Assembly (NCBI RefSeq): GCF_018691265.1
Contig: NW_024881329.1
Span: 1,426,001 to 1,490,000, forward strand
Source: Tyto alba
Lineage: Eukaryota; Chordata; Aves; Strigiformes; Tytonidae
Length of the DNA: 64,000 nucleotides
Direction: 5' to 3'
Under the pieces are notes generated by a model that saw only the letters and a program-made list of their open reading frames with translations, made no database searches and was not told the DNA's origin. How positions within the stretch are numbered: position 1 is the first letter of the stretch; every line of letters starts with the position of its first letter. A program made the translations under genes and the position numbers. Shown piece by piece: positions 20,714 through 34,448 of this stretch.

Positions 20714-23064
20714 ACCTGAGAATGAAAGTGGGACAGAAGCAGACAAAATGTTTTGCATGGGGTTATGCAGCAGGTCATTTGTAGAGAAAGCAGCAGAGCC
20801 CTGGTCTCTGCTGGTGGTGCCAGCACCACCTTGAAACCATAGTTGCCTGGGCTCACGTGTTGGATGGGCCAAGGGAAATCTGTGCAATGACGATGATACT
20901 CAAAGAGGAGGATTTTGGATGTCTTCTGAAGGCTAGATTTAGGTGCAGCCCACTGAAATCGCATCCTCTCGTTAGTGTAATGCTGCCAGTCCTGATGGCA
21001 GCGACAACCTCTGTTTCGGGAGGCAGGACTGCAGTCTGAAGAGCCGTGCCTGCCCTAGGTTTTGTTACCGTTGTTTAGCAGGCATGATGACGGTACGGCG
21101 GCACTGGGTTGTACATGACTACACAGGCTGGCTGGAGGCAGGGTAGTGTACGTGCTCCTGCATCTTCTCTGCCTTATCTCTTGAGCTGGTTGTCAACTGT
21201 GGTGAAGGCATGTGTGACCGTGGTGTAGATACAGCTGCAGATACATGCTTTCTCCTGCATTCTTACAGAAAAGATAAGGCATGAAATGTGTTCCTGTGCA
21301 TCTGTGCTTGTGTTTACTGCACTGTATTCTCCAGGGATGCAAATGAACGGGAAGAGTGGGTCAGGCCTGTGGTTTGTCTATCTTGTTTTCCTTTTTGCAG
21401 TAGCCAAGAGCACCTGCTGAATCAACCAACACCAGTCCTCAAAAGTCATGGGGAAAGAAGGATTCGTTTGCATTGTTATTATTAAGGCTTCTAGCTTGTT
21501 CTTGCTTCATGATTGAAATTGTTTTTCTAGGAAGAATCTTTGCAGTTATGAGTCACTCTGGCTTAAAGGAAGGATTTAGCTTTCAGCTGCCTTTAGCCTT
21601 AAAAGGTGATGTTGCTTCTGGTATTTGTCAAGTTTAGGAAAAAAAAAAATATCTAAAAATCATCAGGCAGCTCTATCTTCTCAAGAAAAACTTGACATCT
21701 ACTTCCTTAGTTCTTTGTTTTAGAAAATCCAAAATAAAGCAATGTTTAGGGAATGCATTGCTGATTCTCCTTTGGGGCCTGCTTGATTTATGTGGCGGTG
21801 AAATGTCAGACAGCAACGCTCTAGCACATAACAGGGATGTAGCTGGCCTGGCTTTCTATTGTGCTAGATTTCTAGATCAGCTGGAAATTAGTGGCATTAA
21901 GCACCTGAAATAGCAAGCTTTAAAAAAAAAAAAAGAAAAAAAAAGAACAAAAACTAGGAGTTACACCATGGCAAACCAGGCACAGTTGATCTACAGACCA
22001 AATGTCTTTCAAGTGGGTAGATAAACTACAGTCTTGGTTGTCTATGGTCAGTAAGGATGTCAAAGTTCTCTTGCAGGGGTTGGCTTTTTAACCCTAAGTA
22101 ATTGATGGTGGGGCTAATTGCATTGTACTTAACTAAAATCTATCTACAGTTCCAAACTTAAGGCTAGGGAGATGTATACACTAGTAAAAATCTTGTGACA
22201 CAACACAGTGGTGTAATTCATTATCCACTGTAAAGATAAAGCTGTAATGGAAAAGGAAGGGATTATTTTTTTCAAAAAGGTTTGTCTGCAGTGCAGATCT
22301 TACCACTGCTTCTGTAGTTAGAACTTATCTGTTGGTTGATTATGCATTTGAATGTTGCTATGCATTTGAGTGTAGGTAGAACCTTACTTTTCCCTGTGCA
22401 GCATCACTTTTTGCAATTTTACCACTCCCAGCAGAAGGAGCTTTTCATTTATGGGTATTTGCTGCATAAACAGTTTCTACCAGCTGAGCTTGCTTTGTTG
22501 GCATTTGTCAATCTCAGACACTTGAATGATTAGAAATAATTATCAATTTTACTCTCCCTTGCCATGACCTTCTCCCTGTATAGGAAATATAAGCTTGTGT
22601 TCTCTTGATGCTTTCTGAGCATTGTTCCCTGGGAACAACAAAGCTTATTTGGTGGGTTGCTGGTGGACCGTAAATTACAGGGTGCTGCTCTGCAGGCAAT
22701 TTTTACCTGGACTTTCCTCTGCATGCCCAGCAGGCCTTAGTCTCTTGCCATTGAATGTTCACTCTCACTTTAATAGTTTGTGTGTGGATTCAGTGAGAAA
22801 AAGTCACCTCTTTGTTTTTTAATTCTGTATTGGAAATGTGCAGGAAGAGATTTTCTCCAACAAGTCAATCTTTATTTGGTGACCTGAGTTTCATTTTAGT
22901 AAACTTCACTGAGGTTGAAGAGTGTGTGGGGAAGTACAAAGGAGAGGGGAAGGGGATTGTGAAGCAGGGAGATGTAATCCCGGCTTGAAAATTCTGTTCC
23001 TGAAGTGACTCCTGATCACCGCCTGCCTGTTCTACGCACGAGTCTGTTGTTTTGTGTCTTGCAG
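20711..23064. other. Unique non-coding DNA, ending in a splice-acceptor-like tract
   Basis: No gene is recognised. An A-rich patch lies at about 21921-21950. The segment ends TCTGTTGTTTTGTGTCTTGCAG, a good acceptor for the candidate exon that follows. Confidence 0.5.
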
Positions 23065-23158
23065 TGGCATCACTGAAGGGCTGGCTGTTATTGCTGTGGG
23101 AGATCGAAAGCTACTTCCAACCGTATTTTGTGTGTCATCTGCAGAACCACCAGTCACA
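23065..23158 (+). CDS. Candidate internal coding exon of an unidentified gene
   Basis: A good acceptor (GTTTTGTGTCTTGCAG) precedes 94 bases and a near-consensus donor follows (CACA|GTGAGTTTC). Two frames stay open throughout. One, entered after two bases of a split codon, reads GITEGLAVIAVGDRKLLP then TVFCVSSAEPPVT and exits in phase 0. The other, entered after one base of a split codon, reads ASLKGWLLLLWEIESYFQ then PYFVCHLQNHQSQ and exits in phase 2. The third closes at codon 4. The second frame is phase-compatible with the 34-base version of the candidate exon at 18059, which one pair in three would be by chance. I recognise neither protein. No promoter, start or terminal exon is identified. 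Confidence 0.4.
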
Positions 23159-26100
23159 GTGAGTTTCTCTTCCATACACTCTGTTTTCCCCAGTGAGGAT
23201 TTGTTAGCTGTAATCTGTGATCATAATCTTTTTCTCTATTTATACTTTGTCAGTTCATTTGCTACTGCAAAAAGATTTGATTTACCAATCCCAAGCCAAA
23301 TGGATATATACCTTCCCTCTCCCCGCACACCCCCAAAAGCTCATACTGGAAGCTCAGCATTGCAAACTCTTATGTTCTGGCCACCTGCACACTCTGTGTG
23401 GTGGGATGACAGAAGACTATGTGCTTTGAGAGTGTGTTCTAATTATTAATCCAATGGTCAAGATGAGAATTGGAAAAAATGTTCTGTTCCTGAGAAGAGC
23501 TTCAGAAAGAAAAACTTATTTAAATAAAAAGAGGAAAGAAAATTATTGCTTGGGCAAAGAAGATTAAACTTCCCTAGTCATTCCAAGTGCCAGAAGCAAA
23601 CACATCATACATGTGTGACATCTAGTCGTAGGCAGTGGTAGGTGAAAGAAGAGGGTGTCTCAGTGCTGGAGTGTCCCTGAGCCTGTTCTGAAGTACATTC
23701 TTAAAATGAGAGGCTGGAATTTTCTCAGCAGTGTAAGAATGCTAGCTAATTAGGTGCTATTTGGATACCAAACAAAAACTCTTGAAAATCCTCATTGCCT
23801 CAAACTCTTAATTTCTACCCAAAAGAAATACAGTGAAGAAAATGCTTCCCTACTGCTACCAGCTATCTGTGAATGTCTCCGTAGCTTGCCTCTGATTCTT
23901 TTGTCAATAATTCTCTTCTATCACTACTTCAGTAAAACGCACTCATGTGATTTTGATATTTCACACCCTTTAGGACGATGACATAACAATTGCTTGCAAA
24001 GCCATTTCTGGTTTTCAGACAATTATTTACCTATCTTGTCCTGGTTGGGAGAGCTGAATATGTCAGTCGTATATCTCCTGTGCAGAATCCATCTGCAAGA
24101 CTAGAAGGGCAGGAGCAAATCTATGCATGTGTAAGTGTTTGCTTTGAGGAAAACTTGAGGACTCAATGAACAAAAAAAATGGTAAGTGCTTAAGGGAGCG
24201 TAGGACACTTGTACAATTAAATGACATTGAATATTGACATGGTTCAGATTTTGAGTTATGGGGTTGGGCATAAGGAAAGTAATTGTGCTCAAATAACCGA
24301 TTCTCCTAAGAACTAATGGCAATAGCAGGAGGAAGCAATGTTTTAAAAGGGAAAAGCCCCAAAATCTCTCTTGAAAGGTCACAGGAAAGAGAATTGCACA
24401 CAATGTGTATTTCTAGCCTTTGTCAATATTGCGGATGCATCAATTATATATGACTTGTAAAATAAGAACGGTGGTTCTGGTGAGCTGCTGTATTTTTGCC
24501 TGGAAGGATAGAGCCAGCTTGCAGCATATGTAGAGAATAACACCTGTCAGACATTGAATATTGAGTGAAAGTAATCGTTTTAATCAAAAGTAGTTAAAAG
24601 TGAGGCTGAGTTGAAGGAAAAAGCAACTGCTCAGCTGGAAGAGTGCTTCTAGTGCTGCAGACGTGCCCTGAGACACATATTTTATGTATTAGGAATATTG
24701 ATCAAGGCCATGGTTGTACCTCACATTAGCACTGTTCTTCCCAATCATTGTGATCAAGATTTCTTAACTCTTTGAATTCCACTCCTTTCTCTGTGACCAA
24801 GTACAAAGCACTTGGTGCTGGTGTGATGGGAAACTCAGCACTTTTTGAGGTGGTTGGCTTGGCCCTTCTTTCCTTCTGATTCACTATTCTGCAGAAGCGA
24901 TTGTTTTAATCACAAAAAAGCTAAAAAGCTGTGGAGAGCTCCCTCCCTCTACTCTCCTCTGAGGTCCTCTAGTAAACCTGCGAGTGAGCTTTGCCTCTGC
25001 TGAAGGCAGCATGATCTTGTCACAGAGGCTGCCTATGATCCCCCCCCACCCCCCCTTCCCCTGTTAGTCACTTAGATCCTTGATCCTTCCTGCAGGCATT
25101 TTCTCTGATGGATGGATCTTATGTGGACCGTGAATTTTGGCTGGATAAGATGCAGGAAGGAGAAAGGGTTTAAGTGAGATGTGTCTTGTGTCAGCTGACA
25201 GAGAACACCACTCAGAGGAGAAGCTTCTTGGTGCATGAGCAGATGCTTGGCCGAATCTACTGACTGTGGCAGAGACATGCCAATTTATATCAATTAGCAT
25301 TCCTGACAAATAATCTGTAGTGATTGTGGATGTTTTCTCAAGAGAGTCATTATAAAGGGTTGTCACTGGGAACAGTGTACACACAATCTGAAATACACTC
25401 AGCTGATTGCTGTAAAGGAGCCCTAGACTTTGTGTTTCTGCAAAGAAACAGGCTAGGCTGCTTTTGGGAGTTTTTGGGTTTCAGATCAAAAGCAGGATTG
25501 CCTCCATGCACTTCAGCCTGCTTTGTATGTCTCTTGAGTCAATGTCCATTCCCTTTTGATTCTTTACCGTGCCCTGGGAAAGCTGAATCCCTGTCGGACC
25601 CATGGAAGCCACCTCCACTTGCATCTATTAAAACTAAGCTGACAGCAAAGGGGTGAGGTTGCAAATGCGTGATGTCAAAGGCCTTTTCTGTGCTCTAACA
25701 TTTGGCTACCGCACCCTTGAGAAGGCTGGAGCCTGCAGTTGTACCTGCTTGCTCCAGGCTCCCTGGGCAGCAGGTCAGCCCTGGTGTGGTGCTGGATGCT
25801 TAGTAGATGTGCTGGCAGCCCTGCTGATGCAGTCGCATCTAACCTTGACCCACACCACCCTTGCCTTTCTGCTCTCACTTGCTTGTTCTTTTGTTTAGCC
25901 ACCAGACTTTCTGAGTAGGCTGCACAAGTGCATGCTGGCTGATATGCCTGTTGAAAGGAGAATGATCTGGTAGCTAATTTAGAGCTCTGCAAGTCCAATT
26001 TCAGCTTCCTGGTCTGCCTGCAGATTCCCTCTGAGAATTCAGTATCGTGGCTTAGTCTGTGCCAGTTTTGTTTCTGTTAAAGGACACTTTTCATCTTGGA

Positions 26101-26273
26101 TGTGAGCTGAGGGTGAGCATAGAGCCAGTGAATGCTCCAGTATAGTCATTGAAGAAGTATTAACCAGGATGTCTTTCTCTAATATTTCTGCACAGCCCAA
26201 ACGGTATCCCTGAAGTCTTTTTAGCAGTCAAAATGAGATAATAAATGCTGTGTACAGCTGGGAAATGCAGGGC
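23159..26273. other. Unique non-coding DNA (possible intron)
   Basis: No gene or repeat family is recognised. A C-rich low-complexity patch (CCCCCCCCACCCCCCC) lies at 25040-25055. Open frames are up to 110 codons, unsupported by splice sites. Confidence 0.5.
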
Positions 26274-26333
26274 TGTATACCACACCAGTGGTACTGAGGT
26301 GGTTGTATACCACACCAGCGATACTGGCATGAG
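26274..26333 (+). repeat. Two-copy tandem duplication, 30-base period
   Basis: TGTATACCACACCAG occurs at 26274-26288 and again at 26304-26318; the flanking GTGGTACTG / GCGATACTG parts also match. It is a small local duplication. On the minus strand it gives a repeated WCGIQP in a short open frame, a by-product of the duplication. Confidence 0.85.
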
Positions 26334-29300
26334 AAGCCAGCATCCACTGTCCCACTGATCACTGAGTGTGTCTCACCTCTCTGAGTGAAAGTGCTCACTT
26401 GGACCTGGGGCACCAGAGGTTGCAAACAGCTTGGGCTCACGTTCCTCGCCGCGGGCCCAGTGCCAGGTGCTGCTTTGTTCCTCGTGTCTTTGCCTTGTGT
26501 AGTCACATCTGCTCAACTCCGCTGGCCTGCCTGTTGTGTGCTGGCTTTCACCATTTACTGTAGGGTCGCAGGAAAGTCTTTTACCCTCCTTTCCAGATGT
26601 CACCGGGTGAAGTTTTTTTCAGACCCTGGCTATTTGATGGCTGCACAGCCTACCTCAAAATAGTTCCTGTCCCTGGTGTGTCAATGAATAGGATCTTGAT
26701 AGGATTGACAGCTATAAAACATTCCCTCTGAACTCTGAGATGAAAGTGAGGCATTTCCTTTTTCCTTTCAGAGGGCTCATCTGCTGTAAGAGGAGGGAGG
26801 TGGTTTTCTTTTTTAAAGTGTATCTCATATCGGGTATCATAGAAGTGTCTATAGCACTTCACAGCAGCATGCTGTGATGCCTCATGCTATGGGAAACTGG
26901 GAATATGGGAATGAAAGGCAACTCTGCCAAGAGGCTTCTGTCTGCACTGATAGGATAGTACCTGAATCTCACTGGTAATACAGTGGAAAAGGAATAGGGT
27001 AAAATCAACTTAGGGTTCAAATATTCAGATTGCAAGGATACTCCCTGGGGTTTGGTCTGCTTGCTTGCTAATGGCGTAGCGTGGGGAACAGAATAGATTA
27101 AAGAAGTTTGTTTGGCTTTACACTACAAATACATAAGCCAACCTTGCTTTGGCTCCCAGCCCAAGGTGAAAAGGAGGGCTGATCACCCTGCTCTTTCAGT
27201 GTTGACAGCTATTGCTGTCAGGGACAGATGTGACTTGGGTCTAAGATTGAGATAACTGTGAGTGCTTTTTAGTGGAAAGGTAGATTTTAGGAGATAAAGC
27301 AATTTGTCTGTTCTACAGTAAAGGGAAACAACAGAAATGTTTTTGTGTTCTCTTGATGCATTTTTCTTAATTTTTTTGTTCATATTGGTTCCTAGGATAG
27401 TGCATGAATATTCTACAGTCTTGGATTATATCTTTGGTTCATCATGTCTCATACCCTGTTCCTCATTATGTCAAAGCCTTACCTGCAAGGAAGCAGGCAG
27501 TTCTGGGCTACCACTGGCTTTGGAGAAATAAGTCTGTGTGTTTGATCCTTATGAAAATGTTTTGAAGAACTGAACAAGAAAGCAGTGTAGGCATTTGGCG
27601 GACAGATTAATTGCATTCCTGTTTCAGGCTGTTTATTCATAGCTCTAACTTTTTTAAGGCAAAAAGGAGGCTATTTTTAGCTCGCCTTTTTTCCCCTCTG
27701 TGTTAACCCAAACAAATTTCCCTCTCGGAGCGGAGGGTGGAGTTGGGAGGAAGGAAGGGTGGAATTGAAACTGCTTCATTAAATCAGTTTCAAGATCATC
27801 AACACACAATTTTGTTTTCATATTACAGTTCTGAGCACACAAGAGTCTCTTTACACTTTTCAAAGAGGGGAGGCTTTGTGTACAGATGGGGAGGGTGAGG
27901 GCCTCTGAGACAATGAAGTGGTTATGGAAAGCTTATGACTTTTGCTTCCTGAATATTTTTTTTCTAGTTACTTCTATTAGGGTTAGTCTGTTATTTCCAA
28001 GGAAGGGTACAGCTTGGTGATAGTTTGCTCTCACAGCTTCCAACTCCCAGCAAATGCCTCATATTGCAAGATGACGGGAAGAAATCTGGTATCAGCAGGA
28101 AGGTCATTTAGATGTTGCTAAGCCACTGATAGATGTTCTCCCTGAGATCCATGTGTGTATCTCGCAAGAGATGGAACCTGACTTAAAGAGATGAGGCTAA
28201 GGGTAGGAGGTGAACTGTCAGAAGGGTAAGGAAGCTCTCCTGAGTCCTAGTGTGTATGTTTTGATGGTTTTATGGTAAGCTGCTTCTACAGAGAAGAGAG
28301 CAAGGGCAACTCCAACAGCTTCCTTACTAGGTTGATGTGACTTTGGCTTTAACTTCCATATGATTACTGACTTCGGTGTGCTGCAAAGGGTTGCTGAATC
28401 CAAGACCTGTGGATCTAGACTGTAGAAAGAAGGATATGTACTTTGAGATTGAGTGACAACCCAGCAGCCGGTGCTGCCCGGCCACTGCAGAGCACTGCTG
28501 CTTTTTTTTATTTCTCTGAATCTCTTGTTCTTTAATGTTGGTTCTTCAGCACCTGTTAGTTTTCCCTCCCTCTGTTGATAAGAGCTGAAGGACCTTCACA
28601 ATGGACCATCTACGAAGTCCACCTCTGGTGGTGGTGGAATGGAGAGCTACTCATGCTGTTCTTTCTGACTGCACAGGCTACTCAAGGTTGGATCCTAAAT
28701 TATCTCTTCTTGCCATGTTTTGCACCTGCTGTGTGTTCTCCTGAGCTGTTGGAGAACTCATGAAAAGCAGAGGTTGTGTTTGTGTCTAAAGAAAATAAAA
28801 ACTTCTCTGTTTTAGAAATAAACAGCATGAAAGCCCCCAAGTAAATCCTTCTCTTCCACTGATAACTGGTTAGCAAGTTATTGAACTCTGTGTATGAGCT
28901 CAGAGCTGGAAAGGGCAACCTGACTTTCCAAGCCTCAGTCCTGGGGAAGACTCCCGGCTGCTGAGGGATCAACACAGTACAGGAGACCTTTCTGTGGTCT
29001 CTCGGGTTCTCTGTTTATCTGCTTTCTTCTCCTTTTCCACTTCTCCCACTGTGAGGCTGCTCCAGATCACAACTGCTCCATACTCAGGTTTTTCTGACCT
29101 CCAGCCTAGAAGTGTTCAAGGTTGATTTATCTCATTTCTGCACCAAGATAGTCCTGTGATTTAAGCAGCTCTTCTCATTTCTTGCTGCTCCCCTCTTCAA
29201 GTGTATTTGCAGGCAGTGATCCTGTCCCTTATCAGGCTGGGTTTTGCCAACTTAAACAAGCCAGGTTTTCCTGAGATATGCCTCTGATCCTTACCAGCAC

Positions 29301-31536
29301 TTCCATGCTCCTATTCTTGATTCAGTTAATTATCTTTGAATTTTGATGTGACTAGAACTGCTCACATTAAGAGTGTCTGGCAAAGGCCTGCTTTCGTTAA
29401 CGCTAATTTAAGCATCTAGCCATTAACCGTGGCTTAAGCTAGTTCATATATTTGAGAAGGATCCTCTGGTCTTGCATTGAAGACGTCAAGTAACGGTGAC
29501 TCTCTGCTCCAGAGGAGTTCTGTCAATGGTTGGTTACTTTGATGCTTCAATATCTACCTTAGTTCGAATAGGCTACCTTTAGCCACTGCATCTTGAAAAT
29601 GCCTTTTTTTGCTAGTTTACAGAGGATTTTATTATCAGGAACCTGATTTTTCATAGAAGTGCTCTTATACATGTAGACTGTGTAAAGCAGTAAGTAAATT
29701 ACAAGAGTTTGAATTGCAGAAACCGAGCACTCCTATTCCAAGAAAAGGTCCCTTTTAAGGTATCTTTGAGTATCCAAAAATGGCTCACTATCAGCTTCCA
29801 TCTCCGGATGACGCTGGGCACTGCACCAGCAAGAGTATATGCAAAGACTGAAAATAAAGTCCATTATTTATGACCCTCTCTCTGAGCTTCCCTGGCTTGT
29901 GTGAGGAAAGTGGAACTACTTGGAAATACTTTGCCTCCCCCTGGATTTCTGGCTTCTTTGAAGGTTGTCTTGATCTTTGTGAATAATCTTTGGCTTATAC
30001 ATTTGATTTCATGCCAGCAATCTAAATCTCTCTATAATGCGCGTTCCTTCAGGCTTTGTATATCATGAAGATTTGAGGGATTTCTTCCACTGTTTGGTGT
30101 AGTGCCATTTTCCTTCTGCTGACACTGAAGAATAGCGGGATGTGGTTGTGAGCAGCAAGACGCAGCCTGCCGTGCGCAAAGTCAGGGTTTGTTACCTGGC
30201 CGTGCTGCAGGCGCTCCGCCTGTCTATGCGGGAACTGCACAGTTGCTCCCTGTGTCACCCTTCAAACTGGGGGCAATGACACTTGGCCTGGCCCAGCTGA
30301 GCTCTTGAGCTTTCCTAAGCTCTTCTGGTGACACACTCTCTCTGACACACTGCTTAACCATCAGGCTTACAGTGAGGGTAGCCCGGGGCTGCTAGTGAAG
30401 ATAAACTTAGTCCCCAAGACCCACCTGAAGCAATCATCTGGCTGAGCACTCTCACTGTTGGGAGCTCTCATGTTAGGATGCTGGGCAGGCTGGCTGTGGC
30501 TTTCTTTTTTCATTCCTTGTGCTCTTCCAGTCTCTGGTTTTTGTTCCACACTGTCTCTTGTAATAAACTCTAACTCAGTGGCTTCTAACCTTTTTGGAAG
30601 GATGGACTGTTGCCAAACATGAAGTTTATGGCAGACTGAGCTCCTTGTTTATCATTCATCACTGTTCTTGCATTCAGGATACACTTAATTTTGCTTATTG
30701 GTGAGGCTACAAGCATTTACCATGGCCCTGTCAGCTGCTGCAGGGGAACCATTGTGCTACTCTTACCATAAGGGCTGTTTTTCTTCTGCTTCACCATGCC
30801 TTGCACAAAAGTTGTGATTAAAGGTGTAGTAATACAAATACATGTGTCCCAAAATCAGTTGAGTAAATGCACCATACCTCTTTAAAAAAAACCAAATCCC
30901 AGTGGATATATGCTTCCTTCTGGGTTTTAACTGAAATCCTACCATGAAAAATGCAATGGCTCTTTCCTTCCTCTTCTTGTGGAGTTTTAGTCCAGAGCTA
31001 AATGATTTTGGCAAAATACTTTCAGGCATTTAACTTCCATGATTGTAATTTTATTTATAGTAATTAATAAATCATTTCACAGTGGTAAGCTTTTGCCTTT
31101 AGACAATGCCTGTGAGCCCCTCCTGCTAGATTACACTGCCAGTATATGTATATAATTTACCAGATAGCTATGTTAAGAAAGCACGTATCTTTAAGAGCAT
31201 TCATCTTCTCTAAGATGGCAGTCATCCTTGTGCTCTGGGCATCCTTCTCATCATTTAAAGTATATAATGAACTCAGCAATTAAAATAACTTGCCATACCA
31301 TTGTCCCTGAATCATTTTTCACATGTGCAATTATAGTGCCTTCTACCTTCTCTTTTCAAGTTTTTTTGGGGGGAGAAAATGCTCTTCTGCTTTTAAAAGT
31401 ATTCATTTCCTTCTCTGTCACATGTAGTGTTGATTCATTGCTCAGTTCTCTAGTCACTTGCTATAGTCCTTTAAAAGTGCAATTACATAATTTATATAAA
31501 TTTAGAAAGGGAAAGATGAAGATCTCTGTACCAGTC
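26334..31536. other. Unique non-coding DNA
   Basis: No gene, splice-flanked open frame or repeat family is recognised over this 5.2 kb. Open frames are short and lie on both strands. Confidence 0.5.
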
Positions 31537-31556
31537 TTTTTTTTTTTTTTTTTTTT
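31537..31556 (+). repeat. T20 homopolymer
   Basis: Twenty consecutive T. No adjoining retroelement is recognised on either strand. Confidence 0.95.
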
Positions 31557-34421
31557 AATCCTCTGTGGAAGCTAGGAAAAATTCAGGTGAGTATTCTGGA
31601 AAGTAATTAGCATTTGAAATGAAGGTTAAGATTGGACAGTTTCTCATGTGTGCTGAAGAAGATGTTTCTGGAGTCTCCTTGCCTTTCATTGGTAGGAGTA
31701 ATCTCTCAGTTTTTATAAATGGCTACTGCTGAGTTCTGAAGCACCTTCTCCATAGCTATTTGTCCTTGCCAAAGGAGAAGGTCAGGGTCTGATTTACTTT
31801 GAATTGAGAGGTTAGCCCAACCCTCTGTATTTAGTCTTGAATGTGGGCAAGCAAACAGCCTCTGCTTTGGAATTCAGTCTGAATAAGGCTGATTGTATTT
31901 GTTTGTACCACAGCAGCGTTCACGAGCCCCAGCGGACGACTCACGCCACGTATAACTACAGGACAAGAAAATGTTCCCTAATCAGAGAGATTTCAGCCCA
32001 TGTGGAATAAATGACTGCTGCGTTAGTAAAGGCTCCTGCCTGAATAGAGACTTGATCCTAGCTGTGCCCAACCCTTCCAGATGGAGCGAACACACAGTTT
32101 GTACTCCTGGCTGGTGAGAGCTGTGCTTCTTGCATACACAGTACAGTTGGTCCATCGACAGTGGTTGTCTGGTGTTTCCCAGATGTGAATATGCACACGG
32201 GATGCTTCTCTGCCTGAGTAGCACGTGGAGAGAGGTGGTGGGCAGCAGTGGGCTGCTGGCATCCTGCTGAAGGTGACCCAGTTCTACCCGTGCTTTTCCC
32301 AGAGAACCCCTTGCAAGTGAACAGGGAGGGGAGCTGTGGGCTGTGGGGATTGTTCTTGCAACCTGTTCCCAGCCACCCCTGTGATGGCACACAACAGCAC
32401 CTGGTAGGAGAGGGGTAAGGGAAGAGCTTAGGGCTCCCCTTCTAGCAGGGGCTGGTCAGTTAGGGCTATATGAGCTCTTCTGCCAGGCTGTGGATTTGGA
32501 CGCTCGCAGTCTACATCATTAAGTTCTATTTTAGGACTCATTTGCCGTGTTCACCAATGAAAAAAAAAATGTTGTTTTAACAGAAATCCGGAGTTTATAG
32601 TTTTCCCTTCTGTTCCTGGATGCTGCATTTAAACCCAGGATTAGGAGCTGAGGGACAGCTTTGTCGACATGAATCTAAGGGAGAATTATTTCGTAAGAGC
32701 AAAACTGTCAGTCTTGTGAATTTTCCTCTGATGGCTCTGTTCATGCTCTTGAGCATCTCTGAAGTCCTGTTTGTATCAATCTGCAGGCTCAGGAAAGCCG
32801 TGTTGCTCCCACTTGCATTTTGCTTGTATCTAAAAGGCTATCTCTGCAACTATAAGGGCTGCAACTTGATTCATTTTAATTGGTAACATAGATTGTATAG
32901 AAGCTTAGGACTTGTATTTGCATTCTCCAGAGTAAGATTTCCAGTCATCATAGTGAGAAGAAAGTGGATTCATTTTTGCAAACCCCGTGTCTGTACTTGA
33001 GTCTCAAGTGAGGTGCTGCAGTAATTTTGATGCTCTGTGAAATGCGACCACCGTTGGCTTCAGATGCCTACAGACTAGCTGTCTGCATCTGACTGAGTTA
33101 TATGGACTCTCCTTCCAGTCAGGAGAGAGAAATAGATAGGAAATAATAGAAGGACACAGTTCATCTCACCCTGTTTTGGACAACTGCTTTAGAAACAGAT
33201 GAATCCTGCCCTGCAGTTGCCTATTCCTCTCCATCGACTGTAGCAGCAGTCCGGGTAACTAGCGCAGACGCCGATGTCAATATTTGCTCAAATGAATCCC
33301 CTATGAAATATTTTCAGTTTTAAATTTAACTGATTAGGCATTTTCAGTAAAGCATAGACCCCAACTAGCAAACACGTCCTGGTACCCAGGGAGCCAGTTA
33401 TGTGCTGTAACTTTTTCTACTTTTATTCTCCAGCTCTTTATCTAGAGAATTAAAATTATTCCATCATGACAAGAACACTGGCCTTTAGAAAGCTCCTTTT
33501 ATCTACACAAATACTTTCTGTGGTATTTTTCCACTAGTGTTGGCCTTTTGCTTATCCATCTTAGAGCTGGATTAACTTCAGAAAGGCAGAAGTGCCTTGT
33601 ATGGAACTCTGAGGCACATTTATTTCTTTCACCAGTAAATCAGTATTATAGTTTCCCGGGGACTGGAAAAGAGGGTATTATTATGGAGTTATACTTCTAA
33701 GTCCACTTTCCTGAATGCTGAATTTCCAAGGAAAAGATATAAATCTCCTTTGTGAAGCAGAAGAAACTATATGAAACAGACTTCAGGGGCCTTATTCTCT
33801 TTGTGTTTATGCTTGCTTGTCTCTCTTTTCTACCTTCCTCCCTTTCCTCGGGTGCTACAGTATATTACTTAATCTCCTTTGAGGTAAGTATAGCTTCTTT
33901 GTCACTGTATGGAACACATTGGTATTCTGAAGAGCTTTTTCCTGTGTCAGAGCCAATATTTTGTTTCTTTGTAACACTAACCTTCTTGGAACTCTCCAGC
34001 TAATATTTTTCTTTTCTTCTCTCTGTTATTGACTGTGGTACATTGAGTGTTGCTCCCTCCCCAGTAATTTTTTGGTTTTTATTCATGACTAATACATCCA
34101 TTTTATGAAGCAATGAAACCTATTTACAAAGGAAAGCGAAGCTGGTTGCAGGGGCTTGATGGAAGTGACAGTAGGAAGCACACGCTCTCGAGTCATGTTT
34201 GTTGTATAGATGAGGTCTGGCACGCAGCAGAGAGGCACAAATTCTGTGGCTCTCCGGGACCCTTTTGGCTGTGTTCAGATGTTTTCTTCTACAGCCTGTC
34301 TGGGAAGGGTTGTGCTGGAAAGGGTTTAGGTCGAGCAGAGAGGGCGACGAACTGCGGTCCTGTTCTCCCCACTGGTGCTAGAGGAGTGGAAATCCCAGAT
34401 GATTTGTCACCTCTGTCTCTC
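31557..34421. other. Unique non-coding DNA with one signal-peptide-like open frame
   Basis: No gene is firmly supported. At 33809-33883 a 25-codon hydrophobic frame starting MLACLSFLPSSLSSG runs in phase into a strong donor (GAG|GTAAGTATAG); see the findings. Confidence 0.45.
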
Positions 34422-34448
34422 TTTTTTTTTTTTTTTTTTTTCCCCCCC
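34422..34448 (+). repeat. T20 followed by C7
   Basis: Twenty T then seven C. A simple pyrimidine tract, likely polymorphic in length. Confidence 0.95.
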
